A stretch of 64,000 nucleotides of DNA from Vibrio sp. S9_S30 (GCF_014694455.1 NZ_JAAUWT010000003.1:124001-188000); one strand, 5' to 3'; numbered from the stretch's first letter, positions 1-9,766 are shown. Numbers and translations are program-made. The notes: a model not told the origin generated them from the sequence alone.

Positions 1-945
1 GCGAATTTGAGGGTGGTTGGAGACTTGTTTTATGGAATACAAACTAGAGATGTCGGTAATACTGTTCGTTTGGAGAACGGAATACAGAGACTCAGCAGCC
101 AATCGGCGATCGCGCGCTTCAGAAAGCTGGTTTGTCAGATTGGTGAGCTCTGTTGTCGCTAAATTATCAATACCCGCAGCGTCCACAAGACCTTCACGCT
201 CCATAAAGCGAGCAATTTTACGTTCTGAAAGTTCCAACTGCTGCTCTAATTCTCCAAGTCGAGAATTGATCCAAATCGACGCTTGTTGATTGGCTTCCAA
301 TTGCGATTCGATGTGATTCTGTATGTAAGCTTCACCAACAGCATTTGCGATATTGGCGGCCAATAATGGATCCTCAGAAAAGTAGGTAATATTGACTAGC
401 TGGGTATCTTTTACTGGGCTAACCGCAAGATTGCGCTTGAATTCACGAAGCAAATCCTGACGATGTTTGTCTCTAATCTGCTCTTCAAGAAGGGGGCGAG
501 GTTTTTGAATATAGTGGGACAACAACGGCAGTTCATAAAATACGTTTTTTACACTTTGGATGAACGATTTGCCCTCTGTTGCCTCTGCCTCTTCAATTTC
601 AGTAACGTCCGCATCAATGACACCAAGACCTAACTCGCTGATGACCTTTTCTGCAATCCGATTGGATCGAATGATTTCATATTGGGTCTGATAATACTCT
701 TGCTTACTGGTGTCAACTCCAACGACTTGCTCTATTGAAATCACTTTATTTTGCTGGTTTTCAATAAGCAGAGTGGACGTTGCTTTGTATTCTGGCGTTA
801 TGGTAAGAACATAAAGAGTCACCAAAACCACAACAAAAAAGGTAAACGCAATTACGTATACTAGATGTTGTTTTATTAACTGAATGTATTTACTTAGGTC
901 AATGAACTCGTCATTGCGCTTTAAGTCATCACTTTTAACTATCAT
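1..945 (-). CDS. vpsO: Exopolysaccharide chain-length / tyrosine autokinase-type protein, VpsO/Wzc-like (3' part outside window)
   Basis: Only the N-terminal 315 codons are present; the frame runs open off the left edge. After a short cytoplasmic start there is one membrane segment at about residues 29-49, then a Wzz-type periplasmic region with a proximal Y-x-x-T-Q-Y-E-I-I-R-S element and a long charged helical stretch, as in Wzc, GumC and VpsO. Such proteins control polymer length and gate the periplasmic export channel; kinase members carry a C-terminal BY-kinase domain, which would lie beyond the window, so kinase activity cannot be judged. It follows the OPX gene by 27 bases and is the fourth gene of a run matching the order vpsL-vpsM-vpsN-vpsO. 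The start ATG is at 943-945 with only a weak ribosome binding site. Confidence 0.85.
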   Translation of the reverse strand, partial: MIVKSDDLKRNDEFIDLSKYIQLIKQHLVYVIAFTFFVVVLVTLYVLTITPEYKATSTLLIENQQNKVISIEQVVGVDTSKQEYYQTQYEIIRSNRIAEKVISELGLGVIDADVTEIEEAEATEGKSFIQSVKNVFYELPLLSHYIQKPRPLLEEQIRDKHRQDLLREFKRNLAVSPVKDTQLVNITYFSEDPLLAANIANAVGEAYIQNHIESQLEANQQASIWINSRLGELEQQLELSERKIARFMEREGLVDAAGIDNLATTELTNLTNQLSEARDRRLAAESLYSVLQTNSITDISSLYSIKQVSNHPQIR

Positions 946-972
946 AAATTTTGAATTCTGATTTTTGTTGAA

Positions 973-1506
973 TTAGAAAAAACTTTGCTCAATGACAATG
1001 ATGTCACCTGGGTTAACGGCTTTGCTCAACGACACGCCTTTTTGCGTTTCTTCTCCGCCATTAGGGGTAATGTTGATTTTTTTGCGAGCCGCTCTGTCTG
1101 TAAAGCCGCCAGCAAGCGCTATCGCTTTATCCACTGTCAGCCCGGGTTGGTACTCATAGCCTCCGGGTTTTTTCACCTCACCGTTCACATAAATTTCTCG
1201 GAATGAAATGAAATTAACCATCACCTTAGGCGTAATCAGGTAATCCCCTTTCAAGCCTTTTTCAATCGCAAGCTTAAGCTGTTGCGCTGTTTTTCCTTTT
1301 GCGGTTATTTCACCCAAATACGGGTAATCAAAGGTACCGCTAGAATTAATTAATAATTCGTTGAAAGAGAGATCAGGCTCTCCGTAAACACTTATCTGAA
1401 TACGATCACCTGGTCCAATTTGGTATGTCGCTGCAAAAGATTCTGAAGAAACCCTAAACGGAAGCAGCAGCAATAATGCAACCAAAGATAAAAATGTTTT
1501 ATTCAT
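973..1506 (-). CDS. vpsN: Polysaccharide export outer-membrane (OPX) protein, VpsN/Wza-like
   Basis: A 177-residue protein with a signal peptide (hydrophobic residues 4-16, cleavage near S-F-A-A), then a polysaccharide-export domain starting Y-Q-I-G-P-G-D-R-I-Q-I-S-V-Y-G and an SLBB-like domain (I-Y-V-N-G-E-V-K-K-P-G-G-Y). OPX proteins form the periplasmic and outer-membrane export conduit and work with a Wzc-like partner, here the next gene. There is no lipobox cysteine and the protein is much shorter than Wza (about 380 aa), so it may rely on the neighbouring beta-barrel to cross the outer membrane. The longer frame (to 1545) was rejected: the internal ATG at 1504-1506 has GGAG six bases upstream and avoids overlap with the preceding gene. 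Confidence 0.88.
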   Translation of the reverse strand: MNKTFLSLVALLLLLPFRVSSESFAATYQIGPGDRIQISVYGEPDLSFNELLINSSGTFDYPYLGEITAKGKTAQQLKLAIEKGLKGDYLITPKVMVNFISFREIYVNGEVKKPGGYEYQPGLTVDKAIALAGGFTDRAARKKINITPNGGEETQKGVSLSKAVNPGDIIVIEQSFF

Positions 1507-1514
1507 AACTCCAA

Positions 1515-2765
1515 CTAATATGCAATGGAACCGGAAACTGACCATATCATTTGATCATAGCCGTACCCTTCCCAGCTCGATGTTTTATTTATTTTTCTGA
1601 CGCCAACAGAGAAGTCGATCCGTTCATTAAATTCGTATCCGACATTCGCTGACCATTCAAAAGACTTATCGTCTCTTAACTCGCCATCTTGGAAAGCACC
1701 GGTATACTCTTGAGATTTAGCTGCCACAACCGCTCTCGTGTATATCTGTGTACGCCAATAATGCTTCCAAACAATATTCACATTGCTGTCTTTGACGTAG
1801 TCGCCATCTTGGTCTGGGTCTCGTGCAACTTGCTCTGTATTAATGCTCCAAGTCGAGTGGTAATACGGGCTCCAACCCATTCCAATTGACCAACTCACCC
1901 CAGTAAAGTCCTCACGATCTGAATCGAGAAAGTCTTTATCTTGCAGGCCAATCTTTGCGTAGCCTTTTATTTTCCCGGTGGGATCCCACTCTAAACCTGC
2001 GTAATAACTGTTCGTATTGCTGTCTAGAGAAGGCACTCCGTTAGCGGTAAGGGCATAAGTTTTCTTCGCAAACTCATACTCCACAATGGCTTTAGTATGC
2101 GCGAGCCATTGGTAAGAGAACCTCAAACCAGCGTAACGATTGTCAAAATCTTTAAAACGCGTGCTCCGATTGTCATTGGTTCCGCCAAGGTTACGGAAAT
2201 TTAAGTATTCCACGTCACTGTACCCAAGCTTGGCCTCTATTTGACCTTGTGCCCCACTCGCGCCATAGGTGTATGTCGTCACAGCAGAACGCTGGAGAAA
2301 ATCCAGTGGCCTATCGATAGCCGTCGAGGTTCCATCGCCTTCACTTAAACCAGTACCACGAGCTTCATGAGATTTGGCTATCCGAAAATCAGCACGTACA
2401 GCATGGCGGAACCCGATCCTCACTATATTCCTGCTTTCAAAAGTATGATCGGTGAAATCATCATTAGAGCTTGAGAAATAACGACCATTACTCAGTTTGT
2501 ATGACAATAAAAATTCATGCTCGCGAGGTTGGAACCTCAAAGAAATACTTGGGTCTAGAAATAGAAACGAAGAAGACACCGCATTTTTCGACTCGGAGGC
2601 GAGCAGCAGGTTATCGTTTTGCCCAAATTGCGCTTTCACTCCAGGGGCAACCTCTATCCCTGACTCTGTCACAAAAGGCTCGGCAGAAAGGAGTGCACTG
2701 TGAGTAAACGCCAACACTCCAAACACCAAAAAGAAGAACTTATCTAAGGAATATTTCATCATCAT
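1515..2765 (-). CDS. Outer-membrane beta-barrel protein of the exopolysaccharide operon (VpsM-like)
   Basis: 416 residues with a Sec signal peptide (hydrophobic residues about 9-27, ending S-A-E-P). The rest consists of alternating hydrophobic/polar strands rich in Tyr, Trp and Phe (for example Y-A-G-L-R-F-S-Y-Q-W, Y-A-K-I-G-L-Q, W-S-I-G-M-G-W-S) and ends in a strand with terminal aromatic residue, typical of outer-membrane beta-barrels of the BBP2 type found in exopolysaccharide clusters. A role as outer-membrane exit porin for the polymer, paired with the short OPX protein downstream (8-base gap), is inference from position. The gap to the upstream glycosyltransferase gene is 13 bases, so one transcript is likely. 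Three consecutive ATGs leave the exact start ambiguous by up to six bases. Confidence 0.8.
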   Translation of the reverse strand: MMMKYSLDKFFFLVFGVLAFTHSALLSAEPFVTESGIEVAPGVKAQFGQNDNLLLASESKNAVSSSFLFLDPSISLRFQPREHEFLLSYKLSNGRYFSSSNDDFTDHTFESRNIVRIGFRHAVRADFRIAKSHEARGTGLSEGDGTSTAIDRPLDFLQRSAVTTYTYGASGAQGQIEAKLGYSDVEYLNFRNLGGTNDNRSTRFKDFDNRYAGLRFSYQWLAHTKAIVEYEFAKKTYALTANGVPSLDSNTNSYYAGLEWDPTGKIKGYAKIGLQDKDFLDSDREDFTGVSWSIGMGWSPYYHSTWSINTEQVARDPDQDGDYVKDSNVNIVWKHYWRTQIYTRAVVAAKSQEYTGAFQDGELRDDKSFEWSANVGYEFNERIDFSVGVRKINKTSSWEGYGYDQMIWSVSGSIAY

Positions 2766-2778
2766 ACGGTACTCGGAT

Positions 2779-4185
2779 TTAATAAGCAGTTTTACCAGTG
2801 AACCCTTTAAATATAGTCAGGAGTACGATTTTTAGATCCATTCCAAATGACCAGTTTTGAATGTAGGCCAAATCGAACTCCACGCGTTTTTCCATTTTGT
2901 CGATCGTATCCGTTTCGCCACGGTACCCATTGACTTGTGCCCAGCCCGTAATGCCCGGCTTAACCTTATGGCGTAGCATGTATCTATCAACAATTTGGCG
3001 AAATTCTTCGTTATGGCTCACCGCATGTGGGCGAGGCCCAACAATGGACATGGAGCCTTGAAGGACATTGAAAAACTGAGGAAGCTCGTCTAAGGATGTT
3101 CGGCGAAGAAACGCACCAAAACGTGTCACTCGGGGATCATTTTTGGTCGCTTGCTTCACCACCGCCCCGTTATCCATCACCTTCATGGATCGAAATTTCC
3201 AAACTTTGATTTTTCGACCATCCAATCCATATCGATCTTGCTTAAATAACACAGGCCCGGGAGAAGACAGCTTCACACCCAATGCCACTGCGGCTAAAAC
3301 AGGTGAAATCATGAGGAGAATGAGGGAAGACAAAACAATATCTTCAACGCGTTTAATCCACGAAGAAAAGCCATTAAAGGGGGTATCAAAGACACTTAAC
3401 GTGTGGACGTCACCAATATGGTGCCATCGAGAATGCAACAGGTTATACGTAAAGAAATCGGGCACGATATAAGTATTGACTGTCGTATCAGAGAATCGGG
3501 CAAGAAAATCCGAGATCCGCTTGTTGGCATGCAAGGGCATGGCGATGTAAACATGTTCTATCTCGCCATTTTTTGCGCGTTCAAGCGCTTTCTCCACATT
3601 ACCTAGAATTTTATATGACGTTGATTTCTGCAAGCGCTCTGCGTTTCGCTCGTCATAAAACCCATCCAACACAACGCCGTGCTGTTTATTGCGTTCAATC
3701 TCGCGCGCAAGCTTAAGACCATGCTCCGTAAAACCAATGATGACAGCACGACGCGTATTGAACCCTTGTTTACGTAAGTTCAACAATACAATTCGGTAAA
3801 CGCAACGCCAGAACATCAATAGAACAGGGGCAACAACAAACCACGCACCAACAACAACACGTGAAAAGTCGACACCTGTTTTAGTAAAATAGCCCAGAGC
3901 AAGAAGAATAACGGTGGCAATAAACCATGGTAGCAACGTGAGCTGACACTGTTCGCGCAACGTGTTGGTTCGCCATGAGCGGTATAGGTTGGCACTTTCG
4001 GCACCTAAGAGGTAGGAAATAATCGCGATGACACCGATAAGGTTGTAATCGCGATTAAATTCACCAACGTACAAAAGGGATAGGGCGAAAAGCGACCCAC
4101 CAATGATTCCGATGTCAGCTAAACGAAATAAAAATGCAAATTCAGTTTCATAAGAGCGGATTAGGCCCCTTTTTTCCATATCCAT
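2779..4185 (-). CDS. vpsL: Undecaprenyl-phosphate hexose-1-phosphate transferase (VpsL/WcaJ-like)
   Basis: 468 residues. Four or five N-terminal membrane segments (about residues 15-130) are followed by a nucleotide-fold domain (V-I-I-G-F-T-E-H-G), a further membrane segment near 280-305, and a C-terminal bacterial sugar transferase domain. The latter contains K-F-R-S-M near residue 328, R-R-T-S-L-D-E-L-P-Q near 360, and S-I-V-G-P-R-P, the hallmark of polyprenyl-phosphate hexose-1-phosphate transferases. It should start repeat-unit assembly by moving glucose- or galactose-1-phosphate from UDP-sugar to undecaprenyl phosphate at the inner membrane. It is the first gene of the operon seen here and has a 303-base upstream region. 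ATGs at 4183-4185 and 4177-4179 are both possible starts; neither has a strong ribosome binding site. Confidence 0.92.
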   Translation of the reverse strand: MDMEKRGLIRSYETEFAFLFRLADIGIIGGSLFALSLLYVGEFNRDYNLIGVIAIISYLLGAESANLYRSWRTNTLREQCQLTLLPWFIATVILLALGYFTKTGVDFSRVVVGAWFVVAPVLLMFWRCVYRIVLLNLRKQGFNTRRAVIIGFTEHGLKLAREIERNKQHGVVLDGFYDERNAERLQKSTSYKILGNVEKALERAKNGEIEHVYIAMPLHANKRISDFLARFSDTTVNTYIVPDFFTYNLLHSRWHHIGDVHTLSVFDTPFNGFSSWIKRVEDIVLSSLILLMISPVLAAVALGVKLSSPGPVLFKQDRYGLDGRKIKVWKFRSMKVMDNGAVVKQATKNDPRVTRFGAFLRRTSLDELPQFFNVLQGSMSIVGPRPHAVSHNEEFRQIVDRYMLRHKVKPGITGWAQVNGYRGETDTIDKMEKRVEFDLAYIQNWSFGMDLKIVLLTIFKGFTGKTAY

Positions 4186-4488
4186 ATCTGACCGCTAGTT
4201 GTGTTGATCTTAAAGTACACAGAATTTGCGTACTCCTTTTCGATACAAAATACTACTTAACCAAGTTCACAACACAGATACTTATGCTTTTCTTGGTAAG
4301 CGTAATCGTAAAAGCCTAAAAGAGCTACGCGACTAGTTATTATGATTATTAATTCGGGTAGATAATTTATCGAAAAATTGAAATTATTTAAGTGGTTAAA
4401 AGAATGATTTTGTCAGGCACCAAAAGTAGTACTTCATTTCATCCTAATCTCAGTGCCATAACATCACCTGACTATAGTGCAAATATAA
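4186..4488 (-). promoter_or_regulatory. AT-rich leader and promoter region of the exopolysaccharide operon
   Basis: A 303-base non-coding stretch between the regulator gene and the operon it probably controls. It is AT-rich, with runs such as ttattatgattattaattc, and has no open frame of interest. The operon promoter must lie here unless it is co-transcribed with the regulator. No operator could be assigned by eye. Confidence 0.5.
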
Positions 4489-5136
4489 TTATAAGTGCTT
4501 TTTGGCCCAAGCCATTGCCTGAAGGCGATTTTTAACTTCTATTTTTTTGAAAATATTATATAAGTGTGATTTGATAGTATGCTCACTAATGAATAGCTTA
4601 TCTGCAATTTCTATATTAGACTCCCCTGTTTTTAACGTTTCGAGAATTTCTATTTCTCTACGGGTCAAATCTACCTGAATTGCCTCATCTTCCATATAGC
4701 TTGAGTCATTTTTTTGATAAAAGCTCAACAACTGATTGATCGCTTTTCGAGGTAACCAATTCTCACCGCGGGAAATCGATAGCAACCCATTACACACACT
4801 GTCGAGATCATCCTTTGCTCCAAAGCACCCGTGAAGCTTCTTCCACTTAACTAATTCTTTAAATTCAATCTCTTGCTCACCATTAAGCAAAACGACAGCC
4901 ATAAGCCCTTCCGATTTAGCCAACGCTGATGCGACCCAATCAATATTGTCCTTAACACTCAAATCCACAAGTGCGATATACTCCTCTCCCGTGAGCAATT
5001 CACTTTCCAAGCCATCATAATCGACTACCGTCACCAATAATGGGACATTCGATTCTACATAGCTTTTGAAATAATTGCTTTGAATGTTCTTGTTGGTAAT
5101 GAATATTATATTAGCTTTATTACTTGTGTTATCCAT
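4489..5136 (-). CDS. CsgD/VpsT-family LuxR-type transcriptional regulator (variant WLPR motif)
   Basis: 215 residues. The N-terminal half is a receiver-like domain without the usual phospho-acceptor pocket, and the C-terminal LuxR helix-turn-helix (about 155-215) contains L-T-R-R-E-I-E-I-L and I-S-E-H-T-I-K-S-H-L-Y-N-I-F-K-K-I, very close to CsgD. In VpsT, c-di-GMP binds a W-[FLM]-[TS]-R motif; the same place here (residues 127-130) reads W-L-P-R. The gene lies directly upstream of and in the same direction as the exopolysaccharide operon, so it probably activates it. Whether the proline variant still binds c-di-GMP cannot be told from sequence. A paralog at 12919-13575 has the canonical motif. 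Confidence 0.88.
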   Translation of the reverse strand: MDNTSNKANIIFITNKNIQSNYFKSYVESNVPLLVTVVDYDGLESELLTGEEYIALVDLSVKDNIDWVASALAKSEGLMAVVLLNGEQEIEFKELVKWKKLHGCFGAKDDLDSVCNGLLSISRGENWLPRKAINQLLSFYQKNDSSYMEDEAIQVDLTRREIEILETLKTGESNIEIADKLFISEHTIKSHLYNIFKKIEVKNRLQAMAWAKKHL

Positions 5137-5680
5137 ACTAATACCAGTTTCCCATCAGTCTATGTTAATACCTTTCTTGTAGGAGTATCTCCGTACTTAT
5201 TGTTCTCCAACATCATTCTTATCTAGTTAACTGACTTAATACAGTAAGCAGAAGCACGAGAGTATACAATTGACAAGTGACTTTGCAAAAAAATCCATCC
5301 CATATATATCGCTTTATATCTTCTTTCTTAATACTGAGACAAAAGGTGCTCTCTAAGAATCTTGTTGTATTTGAAAAACGAGGCTATTCGACCACATCAC
5401 TTAATACCTTACTAAGTCTAGTATTAGTACATTAGTTCACTTCAAAAAACACTACTCTAAAAGTACTAGAAATTTAGATAATGAAGGGGCAGTACGGCAC
5501 TCCCTAAATAGACTAATATTCAATTTTAACATTCTAAATACAGTGAAATCCATTCATATACTTCATATGAATATAATTGCTTATTTGTTTGGATTTTATT
5601 TTCCTTACGGCTGTTGATGCCACTGACCAATAAGAGATCCATGAACTACACTTAAGCTTTAAGCATAACAACTGGTTATT
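5137..5680. promoter_or_regulatory. 544-base AT-rich intergenic region between divergent genes
   Basis: No convincing gene is visible on either strand. The stretch is AT-rich and must hold the promoters of the minus-strand CsgD-like regulator and the plus-strand thioesterase. Long upstream regions are usual for csgD-type genes, which integrate many regulators, but no specific site was identified. Confidence 0.4.
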
Positions 5681-6163
5681 ATGAGTAATAGACAACGAGA
5701 AATAACTCTGCGTTTCCTAGCAGAACCCACAGACGTCAATTTTGGCGGGAAAGTTCATGGTGGCGCCGTCATGAAATGGATCGATTTAGCGGCGTATGCA
5801 TGTGCAGCAGGATGGAGCGGAAAATACTGTATTACAGCTTACGCCGGTGGCATACGTTTTGTCGCGCCAATTCATGTAGGGAATCTTGTCGAAGTGACGG
5901 CTAAGGTCATCTATACAGGCCGTAGTTCTATGCACATTGCCCTTGACGTGCAGGCAGGGGACCCAAAATCAACGTCCAAAATACTCACCACACACTGTAT
6001 CGTCATTATGGTGGCGGTCGATGAAAATACTCAGCCAACCCAAGTACCAGAATGGGTGCCAACAGATGCACAGGATATTGAGCTTAGAGAGTCCGCTATT
6101 CGGCTAATGGATATGAGGAAACACATTGGCGCCGAGATGGAAGCTCATGTTAAAGACAAATAA
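5681..6163 (+). CDS. Acyl-CoA thioesterase, hotdog fold (YciA/ACOT type)
   Basis: 160 residues forming a single hotdog domain. The N-terminal segment L-R-F-L-A-E-P-T-D-V-N-F-G-G-K-V-H-G-G followed by V-M-K-W-I-D-L-A-A-Y matches the active-site region of acyl-CoA hydrolases of the YciA/BACH family, with Asn19 and Asp34 in the expected catalytic neighbourhoods; F-V-A-P-I-H-V-G-N-L-V-E-V forms the second conserved strand pair. It should hydrolyse acyl-CoA to free acid and CoA in the cytoplasm. Chain-length preference cannot be inferred. It is a single-gene unit with no strong ribosome binding site ahead of the chosen ATG. Confidence 0.85.
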   Translation: MSNRQREITLRFLAEPTDVNFGGKVHGGAVMKWIDLAAYACAAGWSGKYCITAYAGGIRFVAPIHVGNLVEVTAKVIYTGRSSMHIALDVQAGDPKSTSKILTTHCIVIMVAVDENTQPTQVPEWVPTDAQDIELRESAIRLMDMRKHIGAEMEAHVKDK

Positions 6164-6459
6164 ACTTACACATATAGCTCACTCATAAAATCAACCATCT
6201 GACGCTAACGTTTACTCGGTTATTTTATTGTGAATATAGTCTCAATTTTATTCCATTCAAATAAGCTCAAGTTGGGGTCTGAGTAAGCTCGCCCTTGGGG
6301 CTTTATCTTCTGCCTCATTTCTTCATCAGCGAACTTAGCAAGGAAAGAGCCTTGCACTGCCATTTGTTACATCGACAACCTGTCATCAATGCTTCATCTT
6401 TCTTTGCTCTAATGCTCTCGCACTACCTTCATTCGGTTTGACGTACAGTAAATTGAGCA
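6164..6459. other. Intergenic region, nothing recognised
   Basis: About 296 bases between the thioesterase and the small hypothetical gene. No repeat, RNA gene or clear terminator was recognised. Confidence 0.3.
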
Positions 6460-6711
6460 ATGATTAAATTAAGTGAACAAACAATCAAAGATTTGAAATC
6501 CGTTGAGTACCAATGGGTTCGTACACTTGATGCTGGCGGTTATCAGCCTAACGAGATCAATCACTACATTCGAACTTGCTTTGGTGGGGATGATGTTTTT
6601 GCGGATTTGTTTAGACGAGTAGCGCTTGATCAAGAAAGTATTTACGTATTGATGCGACACCTTGGCTGGGCACCGTCTAATCGCGAATGCCTTTATGGCA
6701 GGGCACTTTGA
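6460..6711 (+). CDS. Small hypothetical protein, 83 aa
   Basis: Not recognised. The 83-residue product is soluble, without signal peptide or membrane segment, and looks like a real globular helical protein: balanced composition with W-V-R-T-L-D-A-G-G-Y, an Asn/His-rich turn and a helical tail L-M-R-H-L-G-W-A-P-S. The antisense frame is also partly open, and the ribosome binding site is weak, so the coding call is moderate. It stands alone between the thioesterase and the end of the maltose operon. Confidence 0.5.
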   Translation: MIKLSEQTIKDLKSVEYQWVRTLDAGGYQPNEINHYIRTCFGGDDVFADLFRRVALDQESIYVLMRHLGWAPSNRECLYGRAL

Positions 6712-7149
6712 CGTGCGCTATCTATTTTGAAATTACAACTTTCTTATTAATTAGGTTGAACTGCCCCGCAATTTCGCAGATGAGTAAGGTGTTCACTCCC
6801 AAATCGACTTTGCCCGAAAACAATTTCTGCTATATTGCATCAATCTCACATTATGCATGTTTAGTGTGAGAACGTTGCCCAGAGTTATAAAATGAAAATC
6901 TACTTTATAAATAACTTATGGTGTTGTAAGCCAAGGCTTAAGCATTTCTCACATGCAATAAAAAGCCCAAGCTAAATGCTCGGGCTATCGTTACAAAAAC
7001 TGTTAGACAAATAAGTAAGGAATTCAGCTAACAGCCAGCTATGCGTAACCAAGTAATTTGCAGCGCACTTACACCAACTGATCAGCGGCCAAACCAATAC
7101 GTTGATAGTACACAGATTATTATATTCGTGAATAATTCACGGGTTCCTA
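6712..7149. other. Intergenic region containing the malEFG terminator
   Basis: Between the 83-aa gene and the convergent mal operon. The only recognised element is the minus-strand hairpin listed separately at 6952-6986; the remainder shows no gene. Confidence 0.4.
6952..6986 (-). terminator. Rho-independent terminator of the malEFG operon
   Basis: Read on the minus strand, agcccgagc and gcttgggct form a 9-bp stem (one G-T pair) around an ATTTA loop, followed at once by TTTTATTG. It lies about 165 bases after the malG stop with no intervening gene. Confidence 0.7.
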
Positions 7150-8043
7150 TTATCCTTTAACTCCTCCCGCTGTCAATCCTCCAATAAGCCACCTTTGCGC
7201 CAATAAGAACACGACAGTAATCGGAATAGCAGATAAAACCGCCGCCGCCGCAAAATCTCCCCATAGATAATTCTGAGGATATAGGTACTGTTGCATACCT
7301 ACCGCTAACGTGTAGGTCTCTACATCGGAAAGAAGCAACGACGCGACTGGAACTTCTGTTATTGCTGCAATAAAGGCCAGAATAAACACAACAGCGAGAA
7401 TGGGAACGGATAGAGGCAATAAAACCAACCTGAATGTTTGCCATGGCGTGGCACCGTCAAGAGCCGCGGCTTCTTCCAGTGACGAGTCAATGGTTTCGAA
7501 ATAGCCTTTGATCGTCCAAACATGCAAGGTAATCCCCCCTAAATAGGAAAATATCAGCCCACCGTGTGTATTTAGGCCCACAAATGGGATGTACTGCCCT
7601 AACCTATCAAATAAGGCATACAAAGCCACCAGTGCCAGTACAGCCGGAAACATCTGAAAGATCATCATGGCTTTCAATAACGTTGTTTTTCCACCAAATT
7701 TTAACCTCGCAAACGCATAAGCCGACGTCGTAGACAGCGCCACAATCAGCACTGAACTGATTGCCGCTACCTTGACTGAATTCCATAACCACAACAGGAC
7801 AGGGAATGGAGGCGCCGTTGCCGAGCCATCGGCGTGCATCACTCTAAACCCTAGGGCCAACTTCCAATGCTCTAACGACAGATTGGATGGCATGATCTCG
7901 CCTGTCGCGAAGTTGCCTTCCCGCAAAGAAATGGCCATGACCATAATCAACGGAAAGAGAATCAGCACGAGAAAAAACCATAGCGCAATGTGCGTTGCCC
8001 AAACTCGGTATTTCAGCGATTGTCCTTGTACCATTGGCATCAT
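7150..8043 (-). CDS. malG: Maltose/maltodextrin ABC transporter permease MalG
   Basis: 297 residues, six predicted membrane segments, very close in layout to E. coli MalG (296 aa). The cytoplasmic coupling loop [15 protein letters not shown] is the EAA motif that docks into the ATPase MalK. The C-terminus G-L-T-A-G-G-V-K-G resembles the MalG tail that reaches the translocation pore. It forms the inner-membrane channel with MalF. The start ATG at 8043 has AGGAG four bases upstream and follows the malF stop by 7 bases; terminator at 6952-6986. Confidence 0.96.
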   Translation of the reverse strand: MMPMVQGQSLKYRVWATHIALWFFLVLILFPLIMVMAISLREGNFATGEIMPSNLSLEHWKLALGFRVMHADGSATAPPFPVLLWLWNSVKVAAISSVLIVALSTTSAYAFARLKFGGKTTLLKAMMIFQMFPAVLALVALYALFDRLGQYIPFVGLNTHGGLIFSYLGGITLHVWTIKGYFETIDSSLEEAAALDGATPWQTFRLVLLPLSVPILAVVFILAFIAAITEVPVASLLLSDVETYTLAVGMQQYLYPQNYLWGDFAAAAVLSAIPITVVFLLAQRWLIGGLTAGGVKG

Positions 8044-8050
8044 TTTGCTC

Positions 8051-9751
8051 CTAACGCTCAGACAGTTTGGTTAATTTAAGATTCAAAAGAGCCAACCCGC
8101 CCACCAAAAAGAAAATCAACGTTGCTATCGCACTGGCAAGACCAAAATCTTGACCACCAGAGCCTTCAAACGCAATTCGATAGGTATAGCTCACCAAAAG
8201 GTCGGTATAACCCGCTGGCTCTGAAGTGCCGATACGATTGGGGCCACCTTCGGTTAACAACATGATCATAACGAAATTATTAAAATTGAAAGCAAAGGTC
8301 GCAATCAGCAACGGCGTCAACGGGCGCATCATCAATGGCAGCGTTATGTGAACAAAATTTTTAATAGGACCGGCGCCATCAATGGCTGATGCTTCATACA
8401 AATCGTTCGGAATGGCTTTTAGTAAGCCCATGCACAAAATCATCATATAAGGGAAACCCAACCACGTGTTCACAACCAACACCATCGTTTTGGCCAAAAT
8501 GGGGTCAGAGAACCACGCTGGGCTGATTCCAAAAAGCGCATTCAACACCCGATTTACCTCACCGAAACTTTGGTTGAATAACCCTTTAAAAATAAGGATA
8601 GAAATAAAAGATGGAACCGCATAAGGGAGGATCAACATCACTCTATAAACGGCTCGACCTCTTAGGGCTTCCCATTGGACAACGCTTGCCAAGATCAAGC
8701 CAATGAACAAGGTCAACACAACCGTACAGACGGAAAATACGATCGTCCAAATAAAGATTTGGATAAACGGCTCTTTGATTCCCTCGTCTTTCCAAACACG
8801 TTCAAAGTTATCGGTTCCTATACTCACCACATACCCTGGCGGAATAGGCTCACCCTTGAACTCACCGTTTGAAAACACTTGATAAAATCCAATGTCGTCA
8901 TTGGGTTTTAATATTTGTTGGGTTTCTTGGTTAGCCAATGTGGTTTGGTCTGCCTGCAACTGATATTTAGGCTGTATCGAGCCCAACGTTCTCAACCCGT
9001 TCATTGTCACTTCTTCACCATTTGGCAGCATAAGCGTGAGAGAAGACAGTGCCTTACGATGCTTTATAACGGTTTTTATTTTTGCTTCGCTCCCTACTGG
9101 CTTAGCAACAGGGTGCATCTGAATGACAGTCGAGGTCGTTACGGTCGACGTGATTGCCGTCGAAGTGAGTGCGGTCGAAGTGAGTGCGGTCGAGGTAATG
9201 GCATCAAAATCGATAGTGGGTGAGGCTGCCCATTTACCGGATTGATTAACCAATATCTGATAACCATTCTCGAAAGAATGCAGCTGAAAAGGGTAGCTGT
9301 CGCCACTTTGAACAGTTTGGGCGAGCAGAACAGACTGGGCGCGTTCAAACGAAAGTTGATTCTTTGCACTGTAATTCGTCAATGCCAGACCAACGGTATA
9401 AACCATGGGAAATACGACAAACAAAATCACCCCAGCAATACCGGGGTAAATATACCGGTGCGCGTAGGTTTTCTTGCTACCAAAAATGGTTACGGCAAGT
9501 GCGGTTAAAACAACGGTGAGCATTGCAAAGGCAAATTCACCTTGAGCGTACATGAGCATGCTTGCGTAACCGTTGATCAAAGCAAGCCCCCCCAATACTA
9601 GCCATTTGATGATAAGCCCAGTGGGGAAAGAAGGTGACGTTGCCGCTTCGCTCAACGATTCAGTATTAAAAAGTGACGGCATATAAACTCGTAATGCTGC
9701 AAAGGAAAAGCAATTCGCACCACCGGATGAACGCAGTGGCGCAATAAACAT
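8051..9751 (-). CDS. malF: Maltose/maltodextrin ABC transporter permease MalF with a repeat-expanded periplasmic loop
   Basis: 566 residues in the longest frame against 514 for E. coli MalF. The early helices ([12 protein letters not shown]), the large periplasmic P2 loop and the EAA loop ([15 protein letters not shown]) are intact, so it should be functional. Two oddities: the first 23 residues look unlike MalF, and the ATG at 9680-9682 (codon 24) is an alternative start; and the P2 loop carries five 15-bp repeats (9127-9201) encoding a Thr/Ser/Ala-rich S-T-A-L-T type pentapeptide array absent from E. coli MalF. P2 contacts MalE, so the insert sits in a surface that matters for docking. Confidence 0.93.
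   Translation of the reverse strand: MFIAPLRSSGGANCFSFAALRVYMPSLFNTESLSEAATSPSFPTGLIIKWLVLGGLALINGYASMLMYAQGEFAFAMLTVVLTALAVTIFGSKKTYAHRYIYPGIAGVILFVVFPMVYTVGLALTNYSAKNQLSFERAQSVLLAQTVQSGDSYPFQLHSFENGYQILVNQSGKWAASPTIDFDAITSTALTSTALTSTAITSTVTTSTVIQMHPVAKPVGSEAKIKTVIKHRKALSSLTLMLPNGEEVTMNGLRTLGSIQPKYQLQADQTTLANQETQQILKPNDDIGFYQVFSNGEFKGEPIPPGYVVSIGTDNFERVWKDEGIKEPFIQIFIWTIVFSVCTVVLTLFIGLILASVVQWEALRGRAVYRVMLILPYAVPSFISILIFKGLFNQSFGEVNRVLNALFGISPAWFSDPILAKTMVLVVNTWLGFPYMMILCMGLLKAIPNDLYEASAIDGAGPIKNFVHITLPLMMRPLTPLLIATFAFNFNNFVMIMLLTEGGPNRIGTSEPAGYTDLLVSYTYRIAFEGSGGQDFGLASAIATLIFFLVGGLALLNLKLTKLSER
9127..9201 (-). repeat. Five tandem 15-bp repeats inside malF
   Basis: Units such as cggtcgaagtgagtg repeat five times with a few substitutions, in frame, encoding a T-S-T-A-L-like pentapeptide array in the periplasmic P2 loop. 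Copy-number change would keep the frame. Confidence 0.9.
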
Positions 9752-9766
9752 AGAATACCCAGTGAG

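Noticed and set aside
5260..5320. Possible sigma-70 promoter ttgaca ... tatata
   Set aside because: The spacing of about 27 bases is too long for a standard promoter.
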